Assembly: GCF_014205885.1 (NCBI RefSeq)
Contig: NZ_JACHFB010000003.1
Location: 1 to 64,000 of the forward strand
Length of the DNA: 64,000 nucleotides
Source of the DNA: Borreliella californiensis
Lineage (GTDB): Bacteria; Spirochaetota; Spirochaetia; Borreliales; Borreliaceae
Direction of reading: 5' to 3'
The position numbers and the translations under genes were made by a program. The notes under the pieces were generated by a model. The model was not told the DNA's origin, searched no databases, and saw only the letters and a program-made list of their open reading frames with translations. The first letter of the stretch is position 1; every line of letters starts with the position of its first letter. This document shows positions 1 through 8,818 of this stretch, one piece after another.

Positions 1-62
1 GTATTAAAATTCTTTAATACTTTATAAAGATAATTTATTAGTATACTAATAAATTATCTTTA
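1..62. other. Read-through of left telomere (opposite strand)
   Basis: These bases are the reverse complement of 63-124 with mismatches only at 2/123 and 33/92. They are best explained as the sequence continuing around the closed hairpin onto the other strand, and are not extra plasmid DNA. Confidence 0.88.
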
Positions 63-122
63 TAAAGATAATTTATTAGTATACTAATAAAGTATCTTTA
101 TAAAGTATTAAAGAATTTTAAT
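3..122. repeat. Left hairpin telomere, read through on both strands
   Basis: A 120-bp palindrome is centred between bases 62 and 63; every position pairs except 33/92. Each arm carries the 20-bp box TTTATTAGTATACTAATAAA (34-53 and 72-91), itself a perfect palindrome. TAGTATA begins 14 nt from the axis (63-76 precede it), the spacing known for type 1 Borrelia telomeres. A hairpin telomere read around its loop gives exactly this structure, which is also the replicated-telomere substrate of the resolvase ResT. The true left end of the plasmid is base 63. Confidence 0.93.
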
Positions 123-529
123 GCACATGATATTAGTATAATATATATAATTTAAAGTATGTTGATCTATATAAATATCGGAATATTAACAAAACTTCTT
201 AATAAAATCTCAAACTTTTATTTTTTAATAATTTTAAAAATATTCATTTTTTTAATAAAAAAATGAATATAAACATTAATTTGAATTAATAATTAAAAAT
301 CACATGAACATAAAAACAATAATCCAATTAATGGGGATACATATTTAAAAACTTGCTTTTTAAACTTAGATTGAGCTTTTAAAAAGTCTTCTTTTACTTT
401 AATATTTATCTTCTTAAGCTTCGAGATTTTTAAAAAATTTATTACTAAGTAAACACGCTGATATTAATTTATTATAAATTGCGCTAATATTTTACTTGTC
501 AAAATTTGCTATTAGGAGATAATAAAAAT
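63..529. other. Left subtelomeric non-coding region
   Basis: No supported gene lies between the left telomere and the P13-like gene. The stretch is very AT-rich. It holds one perfect 14-bp inverted repeat with a 3-nt loop (240-253 and 257-270), which could form a stable hairpin in either strand. No Shine-Dalgarno plus start codon followed by a worthwhile reading frame was seen. Confidence 0.6.
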
Positions 530-1084
530 ATGAAAAAAATTTTTACATTAATATTAATTTTTGGGCTAACAATACAAATCTTTGCCACAAAAGACACACA
601 AAATAAAATTGAAAAAGGCATTGAAAAAGATATTGAAAGTTCCAATAAAAATGATAAAGAAGATAAAAAAAATAGAATTGAAAAAGGTATTGAAAGTTTT
701 AATACATATGATAAAGAGAAAAAAAATCCAATCGGGCCATTCCTTTTAAATTTATTTTTACCTTTTGGAATAGGATCATTTATCCAAGAAGATTATATTG
801 GTGGAGGCTCAGTGCTTGGGTTTAATTTATTGGGAGCAATCCTCTGGGGAACTGGAATGATTCTTAACTATCGTGAAACACAATTGACCGGATACATACT
901 AATAGGGGTAGGAGCAAGCATGATTTTAACATCCTACACAACTTCACTTATTATTCCATTTACATTTGCAAATAGGCACAATGAAAATCTTAAAAAAAGA
1001 CTCAGCACTGAGCTTGTGGGCTTTGAACCCAATTTTGATATTGGAATAAATGGATTCCAATTATCGTTTAAAAAAAGTTACTAA
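530..1084 (+). CDS. P13-family membrane protein (BBA01-like)
   Basis: The predicted protein has 184 residues. A TTG at 506 is in frame, but the ATG at 530 follows AGGAG (514-518) at good spacing and begins a clean signal peptide with a probable cleavage after Ala19. A charged region of about 40 residues contains an imperfect repeat (IEKGIE twice). The rest is hydrophobic and glycine-rich, with three or so membrane segments starting at IGPFLLNLFLPFGIG. This layout matches the Borrelia P13 porin family, whose lp54 paralogue BBA01 is known. P13 forms outer-membrane channels; whether this paralogue does so here is inferred. It stands alone next to the telomere. Confidence 0.75.
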   Translation: MKKIFTLILIFGLTIQIFATKDTQNKIEKGIEKDIESSNKNDKEDKKNRIEKGIESFNTYDKEKKNPIGPFLLNLFLPFGIGSFIQEDYIGGGSVLGFNLLGAILWGTGMILNYRETQLTGYILIGVGASMILTSYTTSLIIPFTFANRHNENLKKRLSTELVGFEPNFDIGINGFQLSFKKSY

Positions 1085-1410
1085 ATAAATATTGGATAAC
1101 AATTTTTACGATTTAATTTAAAATTAAAAATAAATTTGCCAACAAAGAAAGTGTTAATTAATATTCTCTCTGTTGGCTTATTAATTGCACTTAAAATATC
1201 CTTAAACCACACCCTGAATACTATAAACTCTTTCAATCTTAATACCGTAATATTCAACCTAATTAAGAAATTATTCTTAATGCCAAATTGGTACAATATT
1301 TTTAAAAACTAATAATAACAATTATTAATTAAAATGTTCTAAACATATTATTAAAATGCTATAATTACTAATTATTATTAATAATTAAAATACTTTTTAA
1401 GGAGACTATT
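1085..1410. promoter_or_regulatory. Intergenic region with promoter for the BBA03-like gene
   Basis: No gene is supported here. A TATAAT at 1360-1365 has a weak -35 match TTCTAA at 1337-1342 (17-nt spacing), placing a start of transcription near 1372. That leaves a leader of about 40 nt before the TTG start at 1411. A 71-codon minus-strand frame here lacks a ribosome binding site. Confidence 0.45.
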
Positions 1411-1920
1411 TTGAAAAAAACAATTATTGTATTTATAATATTAGCATTTATGCTTAATTGCAAAAACAAAAGTAATAATGCTGAACCAGCCAACGATCTA
1501 GATGAAAAATCTCAATCTAAATCAAATCTAGTTGATGAAGATAGGATTGAATTTAGCAAAACAACACCTTTGGAAAAATTAGTAGGCACATTAAACTTAA
1601 ACAATACTGAAAAAGAAACGCTAACATTTTTAATAAACCTATTAAAAGAAAAATTAGTAGACCCAAATATTGGCTTACATTTTAAAAATACTGGTGGAGA
1701 TGAAAGTAAAATAGAAGAGACTGTACAAAAATTTCTATCAGATCTAAAAGAAAATGAAATAAAAGAACTGCTTGCAAAAATTAAAGAAAATAAAGATAAA
1801 AAAGAAAAAGATCCTGAAGAGTTAAATACTTATAAAAGCATACTTGCTAGTGGATTTGATGGAATTTTTAATCAAGCAGATTTCAAAACCACACTTAATA
1901 CTCTTAAAGATACTATATAG
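1411..1920 (+). CDS. Outer surface lipoprotein, BBA03-like
   Basis: A 169-residue protein starts at TTG 1411 after GGAG. The signal peptide ends in a lipobox with the lipidated cysteine at residue 17 (sequence MLNC). A polar tether of about 35 residues follows, then a lysine/glutamate-rich helical domain without recognisable enzyme motifs. By position (second lipoprotein gene from the left lp54 end) and length it matches BBA03 of strain B31. It converges on the S2-antigen gene and shares a terminator with it. BBA03 has been linked to fitness during tick-borne mixed infection; its molecular role is unknown. Confidence 0.75.
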   Translation: MKKTIIVFIILAFMLNCKNKSNNAEPANDLDEKSQSKSNLVDEDRIEFSKTTPLEKLVGTLNLNNTEKETLTFLINLLKEKLVDPNIGLHFKNTGGDESKIEETVQKFLSDLKENEIKELLAKIKENKDKKEKDPEELNTYKSILASGFDGIFNQADFKTTLNTLKDTI

Positions 1921-1951
1921 CCAAACCAAGTGAAATTTATAATTAATTTAA

Positions 1952-1982
1952 AAAAGCTAGTGGTTTTAAACTGCTAGCTTTT
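1952..1982. terminator. Bidirectional terminator
   Basis: A 9-bp stem (1952-1960 with 974-982 of the same kilobase, AAAAGCTAG/CTAGCTTTT) lies between two convergent lipoprotein genes. The A and T runs at its ends would let it terminate in both directions. Confidence 0.7.
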
Positions 1983-1993
1983 AAAATAATTTT

Positions 1994-2845
1994 TTAGTTA
2001 ATCAACGAATTAAATGCAAAACTTGCTCTTTTTATCTTAGGATATTTTTCAATTATTTTTTTCATAGCAACATTAAAAAGCTGAGAATCAAGTGAAATTC
2101 TGTACACCTTTTCACTTTTTGGATGTTTCTTAGACTTAATGGTAATCTCGGCAATCATATCACTCCAAATTCCATTATTATAAAGAGAAACAAAAGCCTC
2201 AATCACTTTTTTAGCATCGCTAGAACCAAAAGGATATGCGGTTACAAGCCCAGATTCAACTGATTTTTCAGACATTGGAAGTCCTCCCCCAAAAAACCCA
2301 CCTTTATTTTCATTAAAATTTATATCATTTCCCTTGCTTATTAATTTAAACCCAGAAACAGAATAAAGCGGATCACTCTCGCTAGTAGTTTCAAAAATTA
2401 TTAAGGGCATAGCATAAGAAATATAGCTCCCATCAATAGGAGAAACAAGATAAGAATACTTAATCCCCTTAAGCTCATTAATAAAATCTCCGCGCTCCCC
2501 AAACAAATCTCTGGCTTTAATTTTCATCCAACGAATATAAACCGGCAAAAGAAAAAAATTTATTGATTTTGTTCCTTCTAAAAACTCTATTTTAGAGTAA
2601 TCAATAAATTTATTTTTATTCTCAAGAGCTTTTAAAGTCTTATATTCTTGAAAATCATCAACTACACCAGAATCTCCAGAAAAAAGTCCAAAATTCACCT
2701 CTCCTAAAGCTCTTTTTTCTTGATCCAGCCTATTTAATCCACTTTCTCTAATAAGCCTACTACTACCCTCTCCCTCCATTTTTGAATTATCATCTAAATT
2801 ACACCCTAGAATTAAAACCACAACAGATATAATGACTCTTTTCAA
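1994..2845 (-). CDS. S2 antigen-like lipoprotein (BBA04)
   Basis: A 283-residue protein starts at TTG (2845) after a strong GGGGGAG ribosome binding site. The lipobox ends at Cys15 (LILGC). A short polar tether precedes a mixed alpha/beta domain with no motif I recognise. Position and length match BBA04, annotated in B31 as S2 antigen. It lies 116 bp downstream of the S1-antigen gene in the same direction, so the two may be co-transcribed. Function is unknown; a surface location is inferred from the lipidation signal. Confidence 0.75.
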   Translation of the reverse strand: MKRVIISVVVLILGCNLDDNSKMEGEGSSRLIRESGLNRLDQEKRALGEVNFGLFSGDSGVVDDFQEYKTLKALENKNKFIDYSKIEFLEGTKSINFFLLPVYIRWMKIKARDLFGERGDFINELKGIKYSYLVSPIDGSYISYAMPLIIFETTSESDPLYSVSGFKLISKGNDINFNENKGGFFGGGLPMSEKSVESGLVTAYPFGSSDAKKVIEAFVSLYNNGIWSDMIAEITIKSKKHPKSEKVYRISLDSQLFNVAMKKIIEKYPKIKRASFAFNSLIN

Positions 2846-2961
2846 AATGCTCCCCCTTTAAAGTTTTAAAGTTTTAAACTTTTATCTAATATTTAAAGTT
2901 TTTAAATTAGAGTATTAGAAGCAAATGTAGATCAATTAACAAAAAAATCAAAATAAAAACT

Positions 2962-4215
2962 TTAACGTCTGCTAATCTCTTTTATCAAACTGTTTAACAT
3001 GCGATTTATATAATCATAAAGTTTTTTATTCTTGCCAATATTGTTGTAATAAAGCTTAAAAATTTCTAAAAGAGAATTTCTAACTTTAAAAATCAAAACT
3101 CTTTTATTTTTATTACTAATAGAACTTAATGCTTGTTTAAAAGATTTGCCTGTTTTTTCCATTTCTTTTAAAACCCTATTAACATCGTAATTTAATATTA
3201 TTTCTTCTAGCTTTCTCAATATCAACCTAGAATATTCCTTTCCAAGCCTTTTAAATAAATCGTCAAGATTCTCAAAATCTAATTCTCCATCTAACAAAAC
3301 CCTACAACATTGCAAAGTTTCTTCTTCTTCGTCTGTTAAATTTCGCTTCCAATTCAAATACCAATCAAGCTCTGACTTTGTAGTAAGAGAAAAATTTTTA
3401 AATTCAAGAAGCTCTTTACTAACACTACTAATTTGTTGATCGATTGTTTTTTCAAGGGCCACAAGAATGTCTGTGCTTGAACCACCAGCATTAATTTTGG
3501 TTAGATAAAATTGTTGACACAGATTCATATCTAGAAGAGAAATTTCATCTTCTCTATCACTTTTATCAGAATAATTTTCAATCAATCGCACTAAAGTGCT
3601 CATTTTAGAAGACAAATCTCCCCACCGCTTTTTCCCTATATCAATCAAAAAATGATTAACGTCTTTTTCGCTGTACCTATATTTTGCCAGCACTTCATCA
3701 TTATTTAAAAGCCACCCACCAAGAGCATATCTATTCTCATCATTTTGCAAAGATTTCTTGAAAAACTCAAAATTTTTGACCTCTTCCAAATTTAAATGGG
3801 AAATCCAAATCTCATCATGAGTATTTTTCAGCAAAGCTTTGCCGTATTTTGACTTGTTAATATTCTGATTTGAAGAGGGTTTTTGCAAAGACCCTGAATT
3901 ATCTAAATTGTCAAAATTATTACTCGACTGATCCGGATTTTTAGACATTAAATTTTCAGAATTCTTTAAAGTTTGCAAATCCTTTTTGGTGCCCTTAGAT
4001 TCTCTTAAGCTTATTTGAACATTCTTTTTGCTTTTTAAATTACTTAAACTAGAATCTTTAAGTCTATTGTTACTAGAATCTAAAGATTTTTTTTCATTGC
4101 TTATTAAATTTTGCTTATTGCCAGAATTGGTACTTTTTAAATCTTCTTCTAAAGATTTGCTATTACAATTAACAATTAACATAAAGCTAATAAATGCAAT
4201 TCCTATTTTATTCAT
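2962..4215 (-). CDS. S1 antigen-like lipoprotein (BBA05)
   Basis: A 417-residue protein starts at ATG 4215 after GGGGAAA. The lipidated cysteine is residue 17. Residues 18-125 form a long Ser/Asn/Lys-rich tether of low complexity. The remainder is a charged, mostly helical domain. Position and size match BBA05, annotated as S1 antigen in B31. BBA05 is reported as an RpoS/host-regulated antigen; I see no enzyme motif. It is probably the first gene of a two-gene minus-strand unit with the S2-like gene. Confidence 0.75.
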   Translation of the reverse strand: MNKIGIAFISFMLIVNCNSKSLEEDLKSTNSGNKQNLISNEKKSLDSSNNRLKDSSLSNLKSKKNVQISLRESKGTKKDLQTLKNSENLMSKNPDQSSNNFDNLDNSGSLQKPSSNQNINKSKYGKALLKNTHDEIWISHLNLEEVKNFEFFKKSLQNDENRYALGGWLLNNDEVLAKYRYSEKDVNHFLIDIGKKRWGDLSSKMSTLVRLIENYSDKSDREDEISLLDMNLCQQFYLTKINAGGSSTDILVALEKTIDQQISSVSKELLEFKNFSLTTKSELDWYLNWKRNLTDEEEETLQCCRVLLDGELDFENLDDLFKRLGKEYSRLILRKLEEIILNYDVNRVLKEMEKTGKSFKQALSSISNKNKRVLIFKVRNSLLEIFKLYYNNIGKNKKLYDYINRMLNSLIKEISRR

Positions 4216-4620
4216 AAATTAAATTTCCCCTATTTAATTATTGGTTTAAATAAAAATATAGCTCACTTTACATACACTAAATGTATACATTACATTATTT
4301 CTTATTACAAAAAGAATTAGGCTTGATGTTGTTTTAATAATTTATTTTTTAAAACAAAAAACCTAGTTAAAATAACTTAAATAAGTTATTAAGCATAAAT
4401 TAACCAAACCAATGCCTTTTAAAGCAAAAAGTATTAATAATCTGAGTTATTTAACAATATATAAATTACACATATAAATTAAAATTATTAACATCGGCCT
4501 AAATCACAGAAATTTAAATTTTCAAATCCAGATATATTTGCAACAAAATAAATAAACATAAACAAAAAGATTAACTCTTAACATAAGAGCTAATCTAGGG
4601 TTAATTAAAATATAAAAAAG
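4216..4620. other. Intergenic region upstream of S1 gene
   Basis: No gene is supported. The region must hold the minus-strand promoter of the S1-like gene. It contains the terminator of the BBA07-like gene at 4568-4596 and otherwise only AT-rich sequence. Confidence 0.5.
4568..4596 (-). terminator. Terminator of BBA07-like gene
   Basis: A 12-bp stem with one G-T wobble (4568-4579 with 4585-4596) and a 5-nt loop lies 25 bp past the stop. An A run at 4564-4568 gives the T tract on the minus-strand transcript. Confidence 0.6.
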
Positions 4621-5094
4621 TTAAAACGAAGCAGATGCATCGTAATTTTTAACAAGATTACAAGCCTCTTCAATGTTTTTAGTAGTCATAAAAGATTGTC
4701 GCAAATTATCTATGTAAGTTTTTTCAACCTGTAACAGCTGATGCTTAGCATTGGCAACATTTGGATCATTTGATTTCTCAAGATCCATTTTGGCCTTTCT
4801 TTTGGCCTGTAAACACTTAACAACAGTAGCAAGCATTTCTTTTATTTTCTTTTCATTTAAATTAAAAATTTGATTAAACTTACCTGGATTACTATCAAGA
4901 ACTACCTGCTCAAGAAAAAACAAAGCTTCTTTTTGGTCATCATTTAAAGAATCTACAAAAGACATTTTAAGTTCTTGATTTGCTATGCTATTAGAAGAAT
5001 TTAAAAGCTTTGAAGACCTTCTCCTAATATCAGAATAATTAAATTCTTTACAAGAAAAGAATAATAAAATAATAAATAATAAAATATTTTTCAT
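4621..5094 (-). CDS. Lipoprotein, BBA07-like (ChpAI annotation)
   Basis: A 157-residue protein. I choose ATG 5094 over an upstream in-frame start at 5121 because GGGAG sits just before 5094 and the signal peptide then begins immediately (lipidated cysteine at residue 15, LFFSC). The mature part is a lysine-rich helical domain. B31 BBA07 carries the name ChpAI, but I see nothing toxin- or antitoxin-like in it. BBA07 is known as an RpoS-dependent surface lipoprotein. It is divergent from the phage baseplate gene at 5264. Confidence 0.7.
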   Translation of the reverse strand: MKNILLFIILLFFSCKEFNYSDIRRRSSKLLNSSNSIANQELKMSFVDSLNDDQKEALFFLEQVVLDSNPGKFNQIFNLNEKKIKEMLATVVKCLQAKRKAKMDLEKSNDPNVANAKHQLLQVEKTYIDNLRQSFMTTKNIEEACNLVKNYDASASF

Positions 5095-5263
5095 ACAGTC
5101 TCCCACACTGCGATTACGCAAATATTTAAATTAAAAAATTAAATAACCTTTTTTAAAAAAAATATAAATTATAATATATCTCAACATTTAAAATAATAAA
5201 CATTTTGTAAAACTTTATAGAAATATCAAATAAAATATGTTAAAATTATTTTGGTAGTTAAAA

Positions 5264-5599
5264 ATGGAAATTAAAATTGATGAAAAATTTAATATAGTAT
5301 TTAACAACGATCTTAAATTAATAGAAAACATTGAAGAGCAAAAACAGCGTTTGTTTTTTTACCTTAAGACCCCAAAAGGCAGCTTAAAAGAAAATCCAAA
5401 TTATGGGCTTGACTACGGCTTTTACTTTAAGCTTTGCAAAGCTAATAAACTAGAATCTATTAAAACCTTTTTTTTAAACCTTTCAAGAGAGCTTAAAATA
5501 GACCTTATTAACGTAAAACCAAGCATTAAAAATAAAACGATAACAATAAATTTTTTCTTTTTAGGAAAAGACACTTTAAAAATGGATTTTAAAATATGA
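5264..5599 (+). CDS. Phage baseplate wedge protein, gp25/W-like
   Basis: A 111-residue protein with the layout of T4 gp25/P2 W baseplate proteins. There is a short N-terminal strand region and an acidic residue ahead of EEQKQRLFFYLKTPKGSL. Then comes ENPNYGLDYG, the usual 'near-full-length strand of N-P-x-Y-G' signature, and a beta-rich C-terminus. gp25-like proteins trigger sheath contraction from the baseplate. The stop overlaps the next gene by 4 bp (ATGA), indicating translational coupling. There is no strong Shine-Dalgarno. In cp32 prophages the equivalent gene follows the spike gene; here it begins a detached block. Confidence 0.7.
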   Translation: MEIKIDEKFNIVFNNDLKLIENIEEQKQRLFFYLKTPKGSLKENPNYGLDYGFYFKLCKANKLESIKTFFLNLSRELKIDLINVKPSIKNKTITINFFFLGKDTLKMDFKI

Positions 5600-6468
5600 G
5601 TATAATTTTTGATAAAAACTTAGGAATATTGGAAAAAACAATAGAAGAAATTCAAAATGAAAAAAAACATATACTTAGAACAAAATACGGCATAAACATT
5701 AAAGATAATTCAATTTACGACATAATAAACTTTCCAAGCTCAAGTATTGACAAGCAAATATCAGAAGTCTTAAAAGAACTTTTTTCCAAAATTAAAGAAA
5801 ATGGAAGCTATTTTAATGCACTCAAAGAAGACCTAAGCACACCCAAAAGCTCAACTTATGAAGCAATAAGAAAAGCTCTACTAAATGTTGAAGGGGTTAA
5901 GCACATAAACATTTTAAGTGGGCCTGGAACAATTAATCTCTACTTAATACTACAAGACGATTGCTTTCAAGACCAAGAAAAAAAGCAAATCAAAATTGAA
6001 ACTAAACAAAATATCTGGCAAGCAATTTACTATACAGCACCAAGCGGAACAGTTTTTAAAGGTGACATTGGGATTGAGTTTTTAAACAAACACAACCAAA
6101 AAAAAACATACAAATTCAGCTTAGGTAAAAAGAAATATGCATATCTTAAAGTAGCCTACAAAACAGAAGCAAAAGACGCAATCTACAAAGATATCGATGC
6201 TCAAATTAGAGACATTTACAACAAAATATTAGCCGATAAATACATTGAAATGGGAACATCTCTTAGATATCAAGACTTTCTTGCACCAGTTAGTATTATC
6301 AAGGGAATAAAAGAGCTTAAAATCGGGGCTTGTATTAAAAATGACAAGACAACAAAAATCACCCAACTTAGTGACAGTGATTTCACATTTAATAAAGACG
6401 AAAACACCAAAGAGGATGAAATTATTATTTTTGATACAAACAAAAGACTGCTTATTAACAGAGAATAA
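5596..6468 (+). CDS. Phage baseplate J-like protein (DUF276-type)
   Basis: A 290-residue protein resembling P2 gpJ/Mu gp47 baseplate proteins. Mid-protein, a tryptophan-containing block ends in YYTAPSGTVFKGD, like the W-x-x-I-x-x-T-x-P-x-G-T signature of that family. The C-terminal half carries the typical MGTSLRYQDFLAPV...IKGIKELKI arrangement. It would form the ring of the baseplate around the spike. It overlaps the gp25-like gene by 4 bp and is followed after 2 bp by the next gene. I assign it to the Borrelia cp32 DUF276 family from memory. Confidence 0.7.
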   Translation: MSIIFDKNLGILEKTIEEIQNEKKHILRTKYGINIKDNSIYDIINFPSSSIDKQISEVLKELFSKIKENGSYFNALKEDLSTPKSSTYEAIRKALLNVEGVKHINILSGPGTINLYLILQDDCFQDQEKKQIKIETKQNIWQAIYYTAPSGTVFKGDIGIEFLNKHNQKKTYKFSLGKKKYAYLKVAYKTEAKDAIYKDIDAQIRDIYNKILADKYIEMGTSLRYQDFLAPVSIIKGIKELKIGACIKNDKTTKITQLSDSDFTFNKDENTKEDEIIIFDTNKRLLINRE

Positions 6469-6470
6469 AA

Positions 6471-7097
6471 ATGAACAAAGAAATACCAAAATTTTTAGAA
6501 AATACCCAAATTGAAAAATTCATTTACAATGAGCTTGATTACAAAAAAGAGATATTAAAAGAACTAAAAGAACTGCTTGAAAACTTTAACACAATCAACG
6601 TTAAAAAGAGCATTAACTCTAAATACATTGTATTACTAATGCTTTCAATATTTAACGCATTTCACTTTAAAAAAGAGCTAGATAAAAATCTTGTTACCTC
6701 TCTAGATGCCATTATTTTTGCAATCAAGTCTATTGGCACTGACGAGAGCTTTATTGTACTCTTTAAAGCCTTTTTACACGCAAATGTAGAAGTCAGCTCA
6801 AACGAAAACGCTCCAGGCGAAATAATAATAAAATTGCTTGGAAACATTAAGTCCCCGATTGAATTTAATATTGCAGCAAAAAATCAAAACAAACTAAAAA
6901 AAATAACAGCAAAGCACTCTGGATTTAAGAAAGCTCTAACTTCTAACTATATGCCCAAAGATTACAAAAACTCAGTATATGAATTTATCAAAATATTAAT
7001 TCCTACAGGCAGGATAGTTAAAATCATAGACAAAAAACAAATAGAAATAAAAGGCACAAGAATAAAAAACTTTAGCACAAAAGAGCATTTTTTTTGA
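6471..7097 (+). CDS. Phage tail protein, gpI-like candidate (DUF735-type)
   Basis: A 208-residue protein rich in helices, with no catalytic motif. Its place directly after the J-like gene is where contractile-tail phages keep gpI, and in cp32 the equivalent gene is a Borrelia-only DUF735 protein. The start follows the previous stop by only 2 bp. The functional call rests on synteny, not on recognised sequence. The central region AFHFKKELDKNLVTSLDAII is helical. Confidence 0.5.
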   Translation: MNKEIPKFLENTQIEKFIYNELDYKKEILKELKELLENFNTINVKKSINSKYIVLLMLSIFNAFHFKKELDKNLVTSLDAIIFAIKSIGTDESFIVLFKAFLHANVEVSSNENAPGEIIIKLLGNIKSPIEFNIAAKNQNKLKKITAKHSGFKKALTSNYMPKDYKNSVYEFIKILIPTGRIVKIIDKKQIEIKGTRIKNFSTKEHFF

Positions 7098-7158
7098 TTT
7101 GCCGCCTACTAAATTGTAAATAAAAAGTTAAAACTTAAAAAATTAAAAAGGAGAATTT

Positions 7159-8193
7159 ATGAATACCAACGAACCACAAGAGAGTGTGCAAATAAAAGAC
7201 TTAAACAGAAAAACAAAAGTTAATCCAAGCGATCTTATTCCTATTGATGACATAGTAGAAGACACTTGCGCAATTACATATCAACATCTCCTAGAACAAA
7301 TACAAAACGATACATTTTATAACAACGAATTTGGATGCTTTAAAAAAGCAATAAAAGACGTAATTAGTAAGGAACTTTTAGAAAACAAAGAATATATAAA
7401 AAGCATTTATATCAAAGTAATCTCAAAGCTTTTAGAACTAAGCACACCATTTGAAAACATAGATTTTGATACTGTTTTTAGAAAAGTTAAATCTACGTTT
7501 ATTGAGAGTTTAAAGCACACAAACACAAAACCATCTTCAAAAAAAATTTCAATTTATAACTCAGACACAAAAGACATTGAACTTATTCAATTTGAACTCT
7601 TGGTTGAAAGTTTAAAAGAAGTTCTTGCAGAAAAATCTGAAGTAAATCAACTTAAAAGCGACCTAACAAGTTGCTTGCAAATAAACGATTTTACAGATAC
7701 ATTTCAAAACTCTTTTAAATCAATACCCAAACAAACTCTTGATACAAAAAATGAACATCTTGTAAGCTGTTATCAAAACGGAATTCCACAAATTGTAGAC
7801 ATTCCTATTTGGTGGCAAGGAAAACCACACGGCTTTGGGGGACTTCACACAATAGTTGATGATGCTAGAATATTAGAATTCCAATATAAAAATAAAGCTA
7901 CAACTGTTGTACTTAAAAACAGAAATAGCACATCAATTGTAATAAACGAATCATATAAAGATAATTACATTTACTTACAAATAGATGCAGAAATTAGGTA
8001 TTCAAGCTCAACAGATGATCACAATAAACAATTTTACCTTCAATTTGAAAAAAGCTCTGAAAAAATTCTAATAGCTTCATTTTCTTCTCAAAACATGCCC
8101 ACGCTTAAAACACCAATTTATAATGGCTGGTACTACGTTGGATCAGGCAAACTAGGCAGGGGAGAAGAAATGCCAATACTAAACAAAGCATAA
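7159..8193 (+). CDS. Putative tail fibre/receptor protein (DUF685-type)
   Basis: A 344-residue protein with its own strong ribosome binding site (AAAAAGGAG). The N-terminal half is helical. After about residue 205 the sequence becomes beta-rich and glycine/tryptophan-containing (IPIWWQGKPHGFGG), and the end resembles a beta-sandwich tip. In cp32 the equivalent gene lies between the gpI-like gene and the holin gene, the usual place for a tail fibre. Fibre function is inferred from that order and the fold impression. Not recognised as an enzyme. Confidence 0.5.
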   Translation: MNTNEPQESVQIKDLNRKTKVNPSDLIPIDDIVEDTCAITYQHLLEQIQNDTFYNNEFGCFKKAIKDVISKELLENKEYIKSIYIKVISKLLELSTPFENIDFDTVFRKVKSTFIESLKHTNTKPSSKKISIYNSDTKDIELIQFELLVESLKEVLAEKSEVNQLKSDLTSCLQINDFTDTFQNSFKSIPKQTLDTKNEHLVSCYQNGIPQIVDIPIWWQGKPHGFGGLHTIVDDARILEFQYKNKATTVVLKNRNSTSIVINESYKDNYIYLQIDAEIRYSSSTDDHNKQFYLQFEKSSEKILIASFSSQNMPTLKTPIYNGWYYVGSGKLGRGEEMPILNKA

Positions 8194-8216
8194 AAAATAA
8201 ATAAAAGGAGATATTT

Positions 8217-8396
8217 ATGGATACAATACTTATTTTTTTGTCAACAATTGACAATACAAAACTAATTATATTGGGGGGATTTATTTTGCTGGCAATATTG
8301 CCAATGATTTTGGCAATAAAACCACAGTTTAGAGAAAATTTAAATTCTCTTATCAAAAAACTTTTAAAAAATATAAATAAAAAGGACATAAAATGA
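8217..8396 (+). CDS. blyA: BlyA-like holin
   Basis: A 59-residue gene with ATG at 8217 after AAAGGAG. Residues about 16-34 form one long hydrophobic membrane segment (LIILGGFILLAILPMILAI). A lysine-rich C-terminal tail follows (LIKKLLKNINKKDIK). This is the build of the cp32 holin BlyA, which makes holes in the inner membrane. Its stop overlaps the ATG of the next gene (ATGA at 8393-8396), as expected for a blyA-blyB pair. Sequence divergence from cp32 BlyA cannot be judged here. Confidence 0.7.
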   Translation: MDTILIFLSTIDNTKLIILGGFILLAILPMILAIKPQFRENLNSLIKKLLKNINKKDIK

Positions 8397-8818
8397 ACAG
8401 TAAAATGAATATCAACTCTGGCATTGAGGCTTTAAATAATTTATATGATTTTCTAAAAAGCAGCGATTCTCCAACAGAAGTCAAAGTGGAAAAAGGTATA
8501 TATTTAGGGCTTAATCTTTACAACCTAATAATGAGCATCTATAAAGATAAAATCACAACCCTTGAGAAGGAAGAATCAATAAAAATATTAAATGAAATTG
8601 AAAATGTTAACAATAAAATTACTCAACTTATATCAAGCATTAATGATGAGAGAGATTTAAGTATTATTGAACATTTAAGAGAAGAGAGAAATGAACTAAT
8701 GACAATCAAAACCCAAGCACTCCAAGAACAAATAAAAGAGTTCTCAGAAAATCCAAACACTACTAGTAACAAAACCCAAAACTTAAAAGAAGATAAAGGA
8801 GATAAAATTGCAAATTAA
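8393..8818 (+). CDS. blyB: BlyB-like holin-accessory protein
   Basis: A 141-residue soluble, strongly helical protein with heptad-like charge (ENVNNKITQLISSINDERD) and no signal peptide. Size, position and 4-bp overlap with the holin gene match BlyB, which in cp32 supports BlyA-dependent haemolytic/holin activity. Its 3' end overlaps the following lipoprotein gene by 11 bp, so three lysis-region genes are translationally coupled. Confidence 0.65.
   Translation: MNSKMNINSGIEALNNLYDFLKSSDSPTEVKVEKGIYLGLNLYNLIMSIYKDKITTLEKEESIKILNEIENVNNKITQLISSINDERDLSIIEHLREERNELMTIKTQALQEQIKEFSENPNTTSNKTQNLKEDKGDKIAN

Noticed and set aside
1081..1296. 71-codon minus-strand frame between the P13-like and BBA03-like genes
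   Set aside because: It begins at a TTG without a Shine-Dalgarno and has no family resemblance; it also runs against the promoter of the BBA03-like gene.
4621..5094. A toxin-antitoxin role for the BBA07-like gene suggested by the name ChpAI
   Set aside because: The protein is a lipidated, helical surface protein with no toxin or antitoxin motif and no partner gene.
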